A stretch of 64,000 nucleotides of DNA from Aquincola tertiaricarbonis (lineage in GTDB: Bacteria > Pseudomonadota > Gammaproteobacteria > Burkholderiales > Burkholderiaceae_C), in NCBI RefSeq assembly GCF_000969605.1, contig NZ_JZUE01000005.1, positions 124,001-188,000 on the forward strand. The letters are read 5' to 3'. Within the stretch, counting starts at the first letter, position 1. Each line of letters starts with the position of its first letter. The position numbers and the translations under genes are program-made. Below, piece by piece: positions 19,584 through 30,729 of the stretch. The notes under the pieces were generated by a model. It did no database searches, was not told the DNA's origin, and worked only from the letters and a program-made list of their open reading frames with translations.

Positions 19584-19868
19584 TCAGCCCAGCGGCTCGG
19601 GCTCGGTGCCTTCGGGCGTGGGCGGCGTCACCGCCTCGATGCCCACCGGCTCCCGGTCCTCGGGCTGCAGTGCCACCAGCGAGCGCAGGTAGGCGACGAA
19701 GCCGGCGCTGTCGGCGCTGGCGCTGGCGGGCACGCCGTCCAGCGGACCGCCGGCATTGCCGGGACCGCCATCGTCACCGTCGCCGTCGGAGCCGCCGAAG
19801 CAGCCCGCCAGCACCAGCGTGCAGGCGGCCAGCACGGCCACGGTGCAAAGCTTTGCATTGCGGGTCAT
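19584..19868 (-). CDS. small lipoprotein
   Basis: 94-residue predicted lipoprotein. The signal peptide ends in the lipobox LVLAGC, followed by an acidic Gly/Asp-rich linker (GGSDGDGDDGG) and a short Pro/Glu-rich tail. The ATG at 19868 has AGGAG 6 nt upstream. It lies 13 nt after the DUF4331 gene and 3 nt before the TPR gene. No domain was recognised. Confidence 0.75.
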   Translation of the reverse strand: MTRNAKLCTVAVLAACTLVLAGCFGGSDGDGDDGGPGNAGGPLDGVPASASADSAGFVAYLRSLVALQPEDREPVGIEAVTPPTPEGTEPEPLG

Positions 19869-19881
19869 GGTGCGGCTCCTT

Positions 19882-21411
19882 TCAGCGGCTGCCGGGCAGC
19901 GGCGTGTCGGCATAGGGGAAGCTGGGCAGCAGCGTCACGCGGGCCTGGTCGACGGCGTCGTGCAGCCTGAGCGACGTGGCGCCCAGCGGCACGTTGGCCG
20001 GCTTGCAGTCGGCGCCCAGCTTCAGCGCATTGGCATCGCCATTGAGCATGCACAGACCACCCATCACCGCCACCAGCGAGATGTCCACCACGTCGTCGCG
20101 CAGGCGGCGGCCGTTGGGATAGCCCGCCGCATCGCCGCCGGCCAGGCCGAGCCGGTTCTGCTGCGCCTCGGGCGTGGGCGGGGTGCTGGTGTTCAGCCGC
20201 AGCATCTCCGAAGGCACCACGCCGGCCGGCTGGTTGACGCCGGCGATGCCGGTGAGGAAGGTGGTGACCAGGTCGGTGCGCGGCAGGTTCTTCGGCGCGG
20301 CACCGGCGGCCGGCAGCACCACTTCCAGCAGCGCGGGCAGCGTCGGATGGGTCACGTAGTCGGCGAACTGCGCATCGTCCTTCGGCTTGCTGGCGTTGAA
20401 GCGGTCCTTGTCGGGCAGGCCGATCACCACCTCATTGACCAGCGGCATGCCCAGGCGCGACACCTGCGTCCAGGCGCCACCGGACTTGGCGGCGGTGCCG
20501 TGGCCCTTGGCCGGCGCCGGGTCGAGCAGGCTGCCCTGACGCAGGCTGGCGGTGGTCCAGCCGCCGATGACCGGCTCCGCGCCGGCGGTCAGGCAGCTGC
20601 GGTGCACCTCCAGGGCCAGCGAAGTGACGTTCTTGTTGGCCAGGTCGTCGCGGCCGGCATTGATGTTGGCGGGGTCGGTGATGACGCCCACCGGCGCATT
20701 CACCAGGTCGAAGATCGTGCCCAGGTTCACCGCGAACGGGTCCTTGCGCTGGCCGACGAACACCCGCGCCGGCTGCGCGCAGCCCGGCACGGTGACGGTG
20801 TAGATGTGCTTGCCGGCATAGGCCGCGTAGTCGGCGATCGTCTTGGCGCCGATGTTGTCCACCGGCTTGTCGAAGCGCGTGGCGCCGCCGCTGGCCTGGG
20901 TGACGGCCGCCCGGGTGCCGCCGCGGCGGTCGCCGCGCACCACCTCGAGCGTGAAGCTCTCGTTGAGGTTGAGCGTGGCCGCGCGCGGATCGCTCACCGT
21001 GCCCGACTGGATCAGCGGGATCGGCACGTTCTTGCCGCCGATGGGCAGCGCCGTGCCCTTGAGCGTGTTCTGGAAGCGGAAGGCGAAGGTGATGTCCTCC
21101 TTCGCATCGCCGTTGTTGTCGATGTGGATCTCGTACAGCGCGTTCGGGTCCATCGAGAAGTAGTTGGGCCCGCCGTACGGATCCTGCAGCGGCAGGTAGT
21201 CGGCGATCAGCGTCACGTAGCCGGTGCGGTTGGGCTCGTAGCTGGAGAACATGTAGAAGTCGGTCGCATCCACCTTCGGCGTGCCGGTGATGGACGGCGC
21301 CTCCCGGTGGCTGGACGCCTGCGCGGCGGTGGCGAGCAGCAGGCCGCTGGCAAGCGCGGCGACGAGGGGGAGCAGGCGGACCTGCGGGGCGGTGTGGGGT
21401 GTCATGGTCAT
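19882..21411 (-). CDS. DUF4331 domain-containing exported protein
   Basis: 509-residue secreted protein. The signal peptide ends near ATAAQA and the mature part begins SSHREAPSITG, followed by VDATDFYMFSSYEPNRTGYVTLIADYLPLQDPYGGPNYF, the signature start of DUF4331. The function of the family is unknown. The ATG at 21411 is favoured because TAGGAG lies 9 nt upstream; the ATG at 21420 abuts that Shine-Dalgarno. It is the first gene of a four-gene operon with a lipoprotein, a TPR protein and a HupE-like protein. Confidence 0.88.
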   Translation of the reverse strand: MTMTPHTAPQVRLLPLVAALASGLLLATAAQASSHREAPSITGTPKVDATDFYMFSSYEPNRTGYVTLIADYLPLQDPYGGPNYFSMDPNALYEIHIDNNGDAKEDITFAFRFQNTLKGTALPIGGKNVPIPLIQSGTVSDPRAATLNLNESFTLEVVRGDRRGGTRAAVTQASGGATRFDKPVDNIGAKTIADYAAYAGKHIYTVTVPGCAQPARVFVGQRKDPFAVNLGTIFDLVNAPVGVITDPANINAGRDDLANKNVTSLALEVHRSCLTAGAEPVIGGWTTASLRQGSLLDPAPAKGHGTAAKSGGAWTQVSRLGMPLVNEVVIGLPDKDRFNASKPKDDAQFADYVTHPTLPALLEVVLPAAGAAPKNLPRTDLVTTFLTGIAGVNQPAGVVPSEMLRLNTSTPPTPEAQQNRLGLAGGDAAGYPNGRRLRDDVVDISLVAVMGGLCMLNGDANALKLGADCKPANVPLGATSLRLHDAVDQARVTLLPSFPYADTPLPGSR

Positions 21412-21493
21412 CCTCGGCATCTCCTAGACAGCCGGGCCGGCAAGGGCCCGGTGGCGGGACGGCGAGGGGCTGTGCCGCTGCCGTCTGCTGGGC

Positions 21494-21522
21494 TGTACGC
21501 AGGCTTGCCGACATCGGATTCA
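21494..21522 (-). promoter_or_regulatory. candidate ECF-sigma-type promoter upstream of the DUF4331 operon
   Basis: On the minus strand TGAATCC is followed by 16 nt and CGTA, about 85 nt before the DUF4331 start. This resembles the TGATCC...TA layout recognised by ChrR-controlled (ECF11-type) sigma factors, with one extra A in the -35 box. It is a pattern match by eye only. Confidence 0.25.
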
Positions 21523-21564
21523 CGTTTCGGACACCGCGGCGAAACAGGCGCCGCCCGCGGCCGG

Positions 21565-22644
21565 CTACACCAGCGGCCGCGCCTCGATGCTGGGTCGAGC
21601 GGCCAGCGCCGCGAAATCGTCCGCCAGCCGCTGCGACTCGGCCAGCGCCCGCCGCCACAGCCGCACCCGCGCGGGCACGTCGTGCGCCAGGCGCTGGAAG
21701 TCGGTGCGGTCGGGCAGCTTGCCGCCCGGCAGCGACTGCGCCACCCAGTGCGGGTCGGGCGCCAGCACCACCACGTTGTCCAGCCGGTGGCTGGCCCGAT
21801 GGCGGCTGCGCCAGGCCTTGTCCAGCCAGCCGGGCACCAGGCTGGACTGGAAGTGCGGGTAGAGCACCAGGCCCTCGGCCATCGCGGCGTAGTCCAGGTG
21901 CAGGTGGTAGTCGGTGATGCCGCCGTCCCAGTAGGCGCCGGGCGGGGCGCCGGGGATGTCGCGCACCGCCTGCAGCCAGAAGGGGATGGAGCAGCTGGCC
22001 AGCACGCTGGGACGCAGATTGACGGGCGACAGCGCCACGGCATGGGTGCGGAAGTCGGTCAGCGGCACCGGCAGCGCATCGCGCGCATCCTGGAACACCA
22101 CGCGCTCCAGCCAGCCACCCATCGCGCTGCGGCTGACGGCATTGCTGGCGAAGGCGCCCAGGTAGCCGAGCGGCGTGCGCCAGCGGCCTTCGCGGCGCAG
22201 CAGCGGATGGTGGCCGCGGCTGGTGAACACATGCAGGCGGTAGCGCGGGTGCTGCAGCACCTCGGCTTCACGTCCTGCGAAATGCTCCGCCAGCTTGGCG
22301 CCGAACACCTCGCTGACGTGCGCGGGCAGCGGCGGCTTGCCGGGCCGGTGCTCGTAGGTCTGGGTGATGTAGTCCTCCGCCAGGCGCGCCAGCGCGGCGT
22401 CCGAGTCCGCGAGGCAGGCCGATGCCATGCGCCAGGCGCCGATGGACGCGCCCAGCAGGTGCACCGGCTGCGCGCCGCCGCCGGGCAACCAATGTCCGAA
22501 GAGGTAACGGTCGAGCGGGTTCAGCGCCAGGCCCTTGGGGCCGCCGGCAGCCGCTGGCATCACCCGCACGTCGGCCGGCTGCAGGCCGTGTTCCTGCAGG
22601 TGTTGGCGGGCCCGCGGGCCCGCCCAGATCTGAAGCGCAGTCAT
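21565..22644 (-). CDS. patatin-like phospholipase
   Basis: 359-residue protein with patatin hallmarks. It has an oxyanion-type glycine stretch AGGPKGLALNPLDRYLF, the nucleophile elbow GASIG (about residues 66-70) and the catalytic Asp in WDGGITDYH. The Ser-Asp dyad predicts lipid acyl hydrolase activity. No signal peptide is present. The ATG at 22644 was preferred to an upstream TTG at 22668. A 500-nt intergenic region separates it from the divergent opgH. Family identification is good; the lipid substrate is unknown. Confidence 0.8.
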   Translation of the reverse strand: MTALQIWAGPRARQHLQEHGLQPADVRVMPAAAGGPKGLALNPLDRYLFGHWLPGGGAQPVHLLGASIGAWRMASACLADSDAALARLAEDYITQTYEHRPGKPPLPAHVSEVFGAKLAEHFAGREAEVLQHPRYRLHVFTSRGHHPLLRREGRWRTPLGYLGAFASNAVSRSAMGGWLERVVFQDARDALPVPLTDFRTHAVALSPVNLRPSVLASCSIPFWLQAVRDIPGAPPGAYWDGGITDYHLHLDYAAMAEGLVLYPHFQSSLVPGWLDKAWRSRHRASHRLDNVVVLAPDPHWVAQSLPGGKLPDRTDFQRLAHDVPARVRLWRRALAESQRLADDFAALAARPSIEARPLV

Positions 22645-23144
22645 TCCGTATGGCGGCCGGGCGGCCAACCGGTTGTACGCAAGGATTGTTGCACCGCGAC
22701 ATTGTTGGATACGCTATCGACCACCACGCACTCGCACTTCGGTCCACAGTGGCGTCACTCATGCAGCCGCAGCCTCTTTCCCCTCGCACGGTGACGTGCG
22801 CCGCCCCTTGCGGGAGCGGTGCAGGTGCACCCGTCGAACGGGGCGGCGCGGTCTGCGGCAGGCTGGCTGGCCTGCGCCGTGCGACCGGAGTGTCGCGCGG
22901 CAACAACATCAGCGTGCGCGAAGTTGGCAAGCAGGCACAGCGGCCCACCGGCCCTGCGGCGCGTTGTCATCCATGAACGCGCCCGCAACATTCAAGACAA
23001 GCTGCAACCGTTGTCCGTCCGCATCCGCCGACGGAACGTTGTGCCTCCCACGCATTCTGAAGGTGCGCTCCTACAGCGGGGACCTGGGCTAACCCCCAGA
23101 CTCGCTGCGCACCCCGCTCAACACTGAACCACCACATCACCACC
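22645..23144. other. 500-nt intergenic region between the divergent patatin gene and opgH
   Basis: No convincing gene was found: the open frames crossing it are short, have no Shine-Dalgarno and resemble no family. It should hold the two divergent promoters. TTGCAC (22693-22698) is a possible plus-strand -35 element, but no convincing -10 follows. No terminator or repeat was recognised. Confidence 0.5.
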
Positions 23145-25367
23145 ATGGCAGATTCCGATACACAGCACCGCGCGGCTTCCGCGCCCCCGCTGCGCCGCGG
23201 CTCGATGCCGCCGCGCCCCTGGTTTGGCGTGCTCCGTGGACTGGCGCTGGCGCTGATGCCCGGGGTGCCCAGATTCCCGAAGGACCGCAGCAGCCCCTGG
23301 CGCGCTGCGGCCGACCGCCGCCGCACCATCTTCCTGTGGACGGTGCTGCTGGTCAGCGGCGTGGCCACCTGGCTGCTGCCCGCCACCGACGGCGACATGA
23401 CCGCGGTGGAGATCGTGCAGACGGGCCTGTTCGCGCTGCTGTTCGGCTGGCTGTCGGCCGGCTTCATCACCGCGATGATGGGGTTCAAGGTGGCGCTGTT
23501 CGGCGACAAGCATGCGCTGACGCTGCCCGACGAGCGCATGCCGCTGGACCCCACGGCCCGCACCGCGTTGATCATGCCGATCTGCAACGAGGACATCGAC
23601 ACGGTGTTCACCGGCCTGCGCAAGACCTGCGAATCGCTGGCGGCCACCGGCGCGCTGAAGCTGTTCGACGTCTACGTGCTGAGCGACAGCTCCGACCCCG
23701 CCATCCAGGCCGCCGAGGTGGAAGCCTGGAAGCAACTGCGCCGCACCCTGGGCGACGACGGCGAGCCGCTGGCCGGCGAAGGCCGCATCTTCTACCGCTG
23801 GCGCAAGCGCCGCACCAAGCGCAAGGCCGGCAACGTGGCCGACTTCTGCCGCCGCTGGGGCAACAACTACCGCTACATGGTGGTGCTGGACGCCGACTCC
23901 ACCATGACCGGCGAGACGCTGGTGCAGATGGTGCGCATGATGGAAGCGCACCCGAAGACCGGCATCCTGCAGACGCTGCCGCGCACCCAGGGCCACAGCA
24001 CGCTGCACGCCCGCACCCAGCAGTTCGCCTCGGCCGTCACCGGCCGGCTCTTCGCGCTGGGCCTGGCCTACTGGCAGCTGGGTGAATCGCACTACTGGGG
24101 CCACAACGCGATCCTGCGCATCGAGCCCTTCATGAAGCATTGCGCATTGGCGCCGCTGGAAGGCCGTGGCGGCCTGTCGGGCGAGATCCTGTCGCACGAC
24201 TTCGTGGAAGCCGCGCTGATGCGCCGTGCCGGCTACGAGGTGTGGCTGGCACCCAACCTGGAAGGCAGCTTCGAGCAGCAGCCGACCAACCTGCTGGACG
24301 AGCTGGGCCGCGACCGCCGCTGGTGCCAGGGCAACCTGCAGAACTTCCGCCTGATCGCCGAACCGGGCTGGCAGCCGGTGCACCGTGCCATGTTCTTCAC
24401 CGGTGCGCTGTCGTACATCACCGCGCCGGTGTGGCTGGCCTTCGTGGCGGCCGGGGTGTGGCGTGCCGCCACCCAGCCCGAGGTGGATGCGAGCATGCCC
24501 GGCCTGCTGGCCGCCGCCGGTGGCGAGGCCGCCGCGCTGTGGGCGCTGACGCTGACCCTGCTGCTGCTGCCTCGCCTGCTGGGCGTGGTGGGCGTGCTGC
24601 TGCGCAAGGAGCAGGCCCTGTTCGGCGGCACGGCGCAGCTGCTGCGCAGTTCGGTGGTGGAGCTGTTCCTGTCCGCCCTGCAGGCGCCGGTGCGCATGCT
24701 GGCGCACACCATGTTCGTGATCGGTGGCCTGACCGGCCTGAAGCTGCAGTGGAAGTCGCCCCCGCGTGACGCCGAGAGCCTGGGCTGGAAGGACGCCTTC
24801 ACCCGCCTGGCGCCGATGCTGCTGCCGGCGCTGGCCCTGTTCGGCGCCGCGATGCTGGTGGATGCCAACGTGAGCTGGATGCTGGTGCCGCTGCTGCTGG
24901 CCACGCCGCTGGTGGTGTACGGCAGCCGTGAACAGGAAGCCGCCGACGGCCGCCTGCCGCGCACGCTGCTGACCCCGGTGGAACATGCGGTGCAGGTTCG
25001 CCTGGGCCTGATGGCGCCGGCCAGCGCCGGCCGTGCCAGCCGCCGCCCGGCCCTGCCCTCGCCCGCGGCCACGGCAGGCGTGACGCTGGCCCCGGCCCGT
25101 GCGATCGGCCGCTGGCCGACCAAGGTGGCGCTGGCCTTCGTGCCGGCAGTGATGGCCACGGCCGTGCTGGCGCCGCAACCGCTGGCCACCAGCCCGGAAC
25201 CGCCGCGTGTGGTGGCCGAGATGGACACCCGCTATGCCGAGCGCGTGCCCGCCAAGCGCCCGGTGCGCACTGCCGCCGTGCGGGTGGATGTGCGCAGCAA
25301 GATGACCAGCCCCGCGGCCGTGCTGCCGCCGGCGGTGGTCACCGACGAATCGGTGGCCGACAGCTGA
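23145..25367 (+). CDS. opgH: glucans biosynthesis glucosyltransferase OpgH (MdoH)
   Basis: 740-residue inner-membrane family 2 glycosyltransferase that polymerises the beta-1,2-glucan backbone of osmoregulated periplasmic glucans from UDP-glucose. Two N-terminal TM helices precede the cytoplasmic GT domain, with IMPICNED, the metal-binding VVLDADS (about 248) and the processivity motif RDRRWCQGN (about 388-396). Further TM helices follow. The C-terminal about 100 residues are Ala/Pro-rich and variable. No opgG neighbour lies in the window; only a terminator and sodC follow. Confidence 0.93.
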   Translation: MADSDTQHRAASAPPLRRGSMPPRPWFGVLRGLALALMPGVPRFPKDRSSPWRAAADRRRTIFLWTVLLVSGVATWLLPATDGDMTAVEIVQTGLFALLFGWLSAGFITAMMGFKVALFGDKHALTLPDERMPLDPTARTALIMPICNEDIDTVFTGLRKTCESLAATGALKLFDVYVLSDSSDPAIQAAEVEAWKQLRRTLGDDGEPLAGEGRIFYRWRKRRTKRKAGNVADFCRRWGNNYRYMVVLDADSTMTGETLVQMVRMMEAHPKTGILQTLPRTQGHSTLHARTQQFASAVTGRLFALGLAYWQLGESHYWGHNAILRIEPFMKHCALAPLEGRGGLSGEILSHDFVEAALMRRAGYEVWLAPNLEGSFEQQPTNLLDELGRDRRWCQGNLQNFRLIAEPGWQPVHRAMFFTGALSYITAPVWLAFVAAGVWRAATQPEVDASMPGLLAAAGGEAAALWALTLTLLLLPRLLGVVGVLLRKEQALFGGTAQLLRSSVVELFLSALQAPVRMLAHTMFVIGGLTGLKLQWKSPPRDAESLGWKDAFTRLAPMLLPALALFGAAMLVDANVSWMLVPLLLATPLVVYGSREQEAADGRLPRTLLTPVEHAVQVRLGLMAPASAGRASRRPALPSPAATAGVTLAPARAIGRWPTKVALAFVPAVMATAVLAPQPLATSPEPPRVVAEMDTRYAERVPAKRPVRTAAVRVDVRSKMTSPAAVLPPAVVTDESVADS

Positions 25368-25394
25368 TCGGCCCTCCAGCCGCGGCTGGAACGA

Positions 25395-25424
25395 AGACGG
25401 CGCCCCGCGGGGCGCCGTCTTTCT
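25395..25424 (+). terminator. intrinsic terminator after opgH
   Basis: Perfect 12-bp inverted repeat AGACGGCGCCCC/GGGGCGCCGTCT (25395-25406 and 25409-25420) followed by TTCTT. It lies between the convergent opgH and sodC genes and may also stop sodC transcription. Confidence 0.85.
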
Positions 25425-25438
25425 TGGAGCCGTGCCGG

Positions 25439-26014
25439 TCAGCGGGCCGCGATCACGCCGCAGGCCAGGCGGGCGCCGGCATTGCCGGTGGGCTGCGAAC
25501 GGTAGTCGTCGGCATTGGCATGCACGATGACCGCCTTGCCCAGGATGTCGGCGGCGCCGCTGCCGATGCCCAGGCCGGGCAGGTGCACCCGCAGTTCGGC
25601 CTCGCCGGCCGCATCGGCCTTCAGGTTGGGCATGTCGCCGGCATGGTGGGCGCCGCCGCTGCCACGCGCGCCATGCGGATGGCCCTCCGGGTTGAAGTGA
25701 CCGCCGGCGCTCATCGCGTCGCTGGCGCTGCAGTCGCCCTTCTCATGCACATGGAAGCCGTGCTCGGCGCCGGGCTTCAGGCCGCTGACACGGGCCACCG
25801 CCATGACATGCTCGCCTTCGCGGAAGAACTGCACCGTGCCGGTGGTGGTGCTGCCCTGCGTGGGCGCCAGTTGGGCCACGGCCACCGGGCTGCCCTGGGT
25901 GCCGGCCATGCCATGGTGGCCATGCATGCCACCGCCGGCGCAGCCGGCCAGCAGGGCCGCGGCGGCGCTGGCGGCCAGGGCGTGGAAGGCGGTGGATCGA
26001 GACATCGGGGTCAT
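25439..26014 (-). CDS. sodC: superoxide dismutase [Cu-Zn], lipoprotein type
   Basis: 191-residue periplasmic Cu/Zn superoxide dismutase. The signal peptide ends in the lipobox LLAGC, so it is probably lipid-anchored. Copper ligands lie in HGFHVHEKGDC and VIVHANADD, and zinc ligands lie in GGHFNPEGHPHG and the following His/Asp. The disulfide cysteines (GDC and LACGVI) are present, and RSQPTGNAGARLACG is the family C-terminus. A His/Met/Gly-rich stretch (GGGMHGHHGMAG) after the lipobox could bind metal. The ATG at 26014 follows AGGAG by 6 nt. Confidence 0.95.
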   Translation of the reverse strand: MTPMSRSTAFHALAASAAAALLAGCAGGGMHGHHGMAGTQGSPVAVAQLAPTQGSTTTGTVQFFREGEHVMAVARVSGLKPGAEHGFHVHEKGDCSASDAMSAGGHFNPEGHPHGARGSGGAHHAGDMPNLKADAAGEAELRVHLPGLGIGSGAADILGKAVIVHANADDYRSQPTGNAGARLACGVIAAR

Positions 26015-26084
26015 CGGCTTCTCCTGTGTGTTGGATGAAGCAGCCGGCAAAGGCCGGGCCTGCGCCGGGGACCGCCGGCTGTCG

Positions 26085-26849
26085 TCAGGCCGGCGCCATC
26101 GCCGTATGGCCCGGGCGGGCCAGGGCCTCGCCCTTGGGCGTGTCCTTCAGGTAGAGCTTCCAGAGAAAGCCCAGGGTGTTGTCGCCATAGGAAATGGCCT
26201 TGCGCGGCAGGGCCAGCGGATCGAACTGGGCGGTGGCGGCGCCGCGCTGGCAGGTCACGCCGCTGCTGTAGCCGGCCTCGGCCGCGGCCTTCAGCGTGTC
26301 CACCGTGTGGGAGCCGTAGGGGTAGCACACATGCGGCACCTCGCGGCCCAGCTCCTGCTGCAGCCGCTGGCGGCTGTCCAGCATCTCGGCCCGCTGCACC
26401 TCCACCGGCTGCTCGGCCAGGCGGATGTGGCGGAAGGCATGGCTGCCCACCTCGATGCCCAGGCCGGCGATCTCGCGCAGGCGGGCGTAGCTCATCAACG
26501 GCGGCGTGCCGCGGCCGTGGCCGGCCAGCCAGCTGGCGCCACCGCCCGCCTCGCCTGCCACCGCGTACGACACGGCCGGATAGCCGAAGTCCTGCAGCAC
26601 CGGCACCGCATGCTCGTAGAAGTTCTCGCAGCCGTCGTCGAAGGTGAGCACCGCGGCCCGCTCGGGCATGGGCGCGCGGCCCTGCAGCGCGGCCAGTGCG
26701 TCGGTCATCGACAGCACCTTCACGCCCGCCCACTTCAGCGCCCTCATCTGCGCGCGGAACTTGTCGACGTCACAGTAGCCGGCGCGGTGCGCCTTCATCG
26801 GCGGGAACTTGCCGACCTGGTGGTACATGAAGATCGAAATGCCGGGCAT
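26085..26849 (-). CDS. polysaccharide deacetylase (NodB domain)
   Basis: 254-residue carbohydrate esterase family 4 protein that removes N-acetyl groups from a GlcNAc-type glycan. NodB motifs are visible: TFDDG (about 82-86), the metal-binding SHAFRHIRL (about 143-151) and CYPYGSH (about 183). No clear signal peptide is present, unlike many exported members. The ATG at 26849 follows GAGGAA by 8 nt. It is located 28 nt downstream of a GT4 glycosyltransferase, suggesting joint work on a surface polysaccharide. Confidence 0.9.
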   Translation of the reverse strand: MPGISIFMYHQVGKFPPMKAHRAGYCDVDKFRAQMRALKWAGVKVLSMTDALAALQGRAPMPERAAVLTFDDGCENFYEHAVPVLQDFGYPAVSYAVAGEAGGGASWLAGHGRGTPPLMSYARLREIAGLGIEVGSHAFRHIRLAEQPVEVQRAEMLDSRQRLQQELGREVPHVCYPYGSHTVDTLKAAAEAGYSSGVTCQRGAATAQFDPLALPRKAISYGDNTLGFLWKLYLKDTPKGEALARPGHTAMAPA

Positions 26850-26877
26850 CGGGCTGCTTCCTCGGGTGGATGGCGGC

Positions 26878-27965
26878 TCAGGCCGCCCGGCCGCGCCGCG
26901 CGGCGCGCGCCTCGTCGTAGGCCGCCACCGTGTTGCGCACCATGATGTCGGCAGTGAAGCGCCGCTCGTAGATGTCGCGGGCCGTCCGGCCCATCGCCAC
27001 CCGCAGCGCGCTGTCGCTGCCCAGGCGGACGATCGCGTCCGCCAGCGCCTGTGCATTCTCCGACGGCACGAGCAACCCACTCGCCCCCTCGGCAATGATC
27101 TCCGCATTGCCGCCCACCGCGGTGGCGATGGCCGGCCGGCCGGCGGCGCAGGTTTCCATCAGCGTGAGCGACAGCGCCTCGTGGCGCGAGGGCGCCAGCA
27201 CCACGTCGCAGGCGGCCAGCAGCTCGGGGATGTCCTGGCTCTGGCCCAGGAAGCTGACGCGCCCGGCCAGGCCCAGGCGCTCGGCCTGCGCGCGGATCTG
27301 CGCGGCCCAGGGCGTGTCGGTGGCGCCGGTGATGGCCAGGTGCACCGGCAGCGTGGCCGGCAGCAGCGCCAGTGCGTCCAGCGCCACGTCGTGCGCCTTC
27401 ACGTCCACCAGGCGCGAGTTCATCAGCAGCTGCAGCGGCTGTTCGGGCGTGGGCCCCGCCTGCCGCGCGGGCTGCATGCCGATGTCGGGCACCGCGGAAT
27501 ACACCACCGACACCTGCGCCGCCGGCAGGCCGTGCTGCATCAGGTGGTCGCGCACCGCATTGGAGACGGCCAGCAGCTTCATCTCGGGAGGGAACCAGCG
27601 CCACGAGATCATCGAATTGGCGCTGGCCACCGCGGCCACGCCGCTCCAGCGCGAGGCCCAGTCGGCATAACGCCCGCCGCGCTGCGCCTGGCCGTGCAGC
27701 ACGTCGGCCCGCCAGCGGCGGGCGAAGCGCGCCAGCTTCCAGGCCGACAGCGGGTCGTACATGCCGTGCATCGGCACATGCAGGCAGGTGTGGCCGTCGG
27801 CCCGCATGCGCTCGCCCATCCAGCCGTCCAGCGGACCGGCGAAGGCCACCTGGTGGCCGCGTTCGGCCAGCGCGGCCGAGGTGGAGACGACGCGGCGCTC
27901 CATGCCGCCGAGGATGTGGCTGTGCGCCACCATCACCACGCGCCGGGGCGCCTGCCCGCTGGCCG

Positions 27966-27969
<4 letters not shown>
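26878..27969 (-). CDS. glycosyltransferase family 4
   Basis: 363-residue GT-B retaining glycosyltransferase. The N-terminal half has [27 protein letters not shown]. The C-terminal half has the nucleotide-sugar site [33 protein letters not shown], with the conserved [10 protein letters not shown] motif. The GTG start (27967-27969) overlaps the tex stop (GTGA), so it is translationally coupled to tex. The acceptor is unknown; the adjacent deacetylase suggests a role in envelope polysaccharide synthesis. Confidence 0.9.
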
Positions 27970-30308
<2,339 letters not shown>

Positions 30309-30376
30309 GGGAAACCACGGGAAAGGGCCCGAAGTGTGCCACCGCCGGCCCGGCGGACCGGGCCCGGACCGGCCGC

Positions 30377-30526
30377 CTAGAACAGTGCGAAAGCCGCGCC
30401 GACCAGCATCGTGGTCAGCGCCATGGCCACCGCGAAGTGGCGCTCCAAGCGGTTGCCGCCACCGCAGGTGGCCAGAGGGTGGCGCTCGGCGGGCGCATCG
30501 GAGGACACCAGTGACGACCAGGACAT
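30377..30526 (-). CDS. 49-residue small membrane protein, hypothetical
   Basis: Short ORF with a strong ribosome site, AAGGAG 7 nt before the ATG at 30526. The protein begins [19 protein letters not shown] and ends in a hydrophobic segment ([20 protein letters not shown]) that could form one C-terminal TM helix. It lies upstream of tex on the same strand, 68 nt away. No family was recognised. The Shine-Dalgarno and hydrophobic tail are the only evidence that it is a real gene. Confidence 0.5.
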   Translation of the reverse strand: MSWSSLVSSDAPAERHPLATCGGGNRLERHFAVAMALTTMLVGAAFALF

Positions 30527-30729
30527 GCGCTTTCTCCTTGATGCAGCGTCGGGCTGCCCCCTTGCCTTCGGCATTTGCCGGGCTGTCTGCAGTGTTGGTT
30601 GCCCGCCGCCTGCGCAATCCGCTGAAAAGCGGTGCTTTGTGCCATGTCAGGAAAGTGGCGGGCATCGGCTCCTAGACTGGCCCCATCCACCCGACCGCAG
30701 CGCCGGGGGCCGGTCGAGGAGACAACGCC

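Noticed and set aside
22673..23092. 139-residue plus-strand ORF in the opgH upstream gap
   Set aside because: No Shine-Dalgarno, no recognisable family, and composition like the other non-coding frames.
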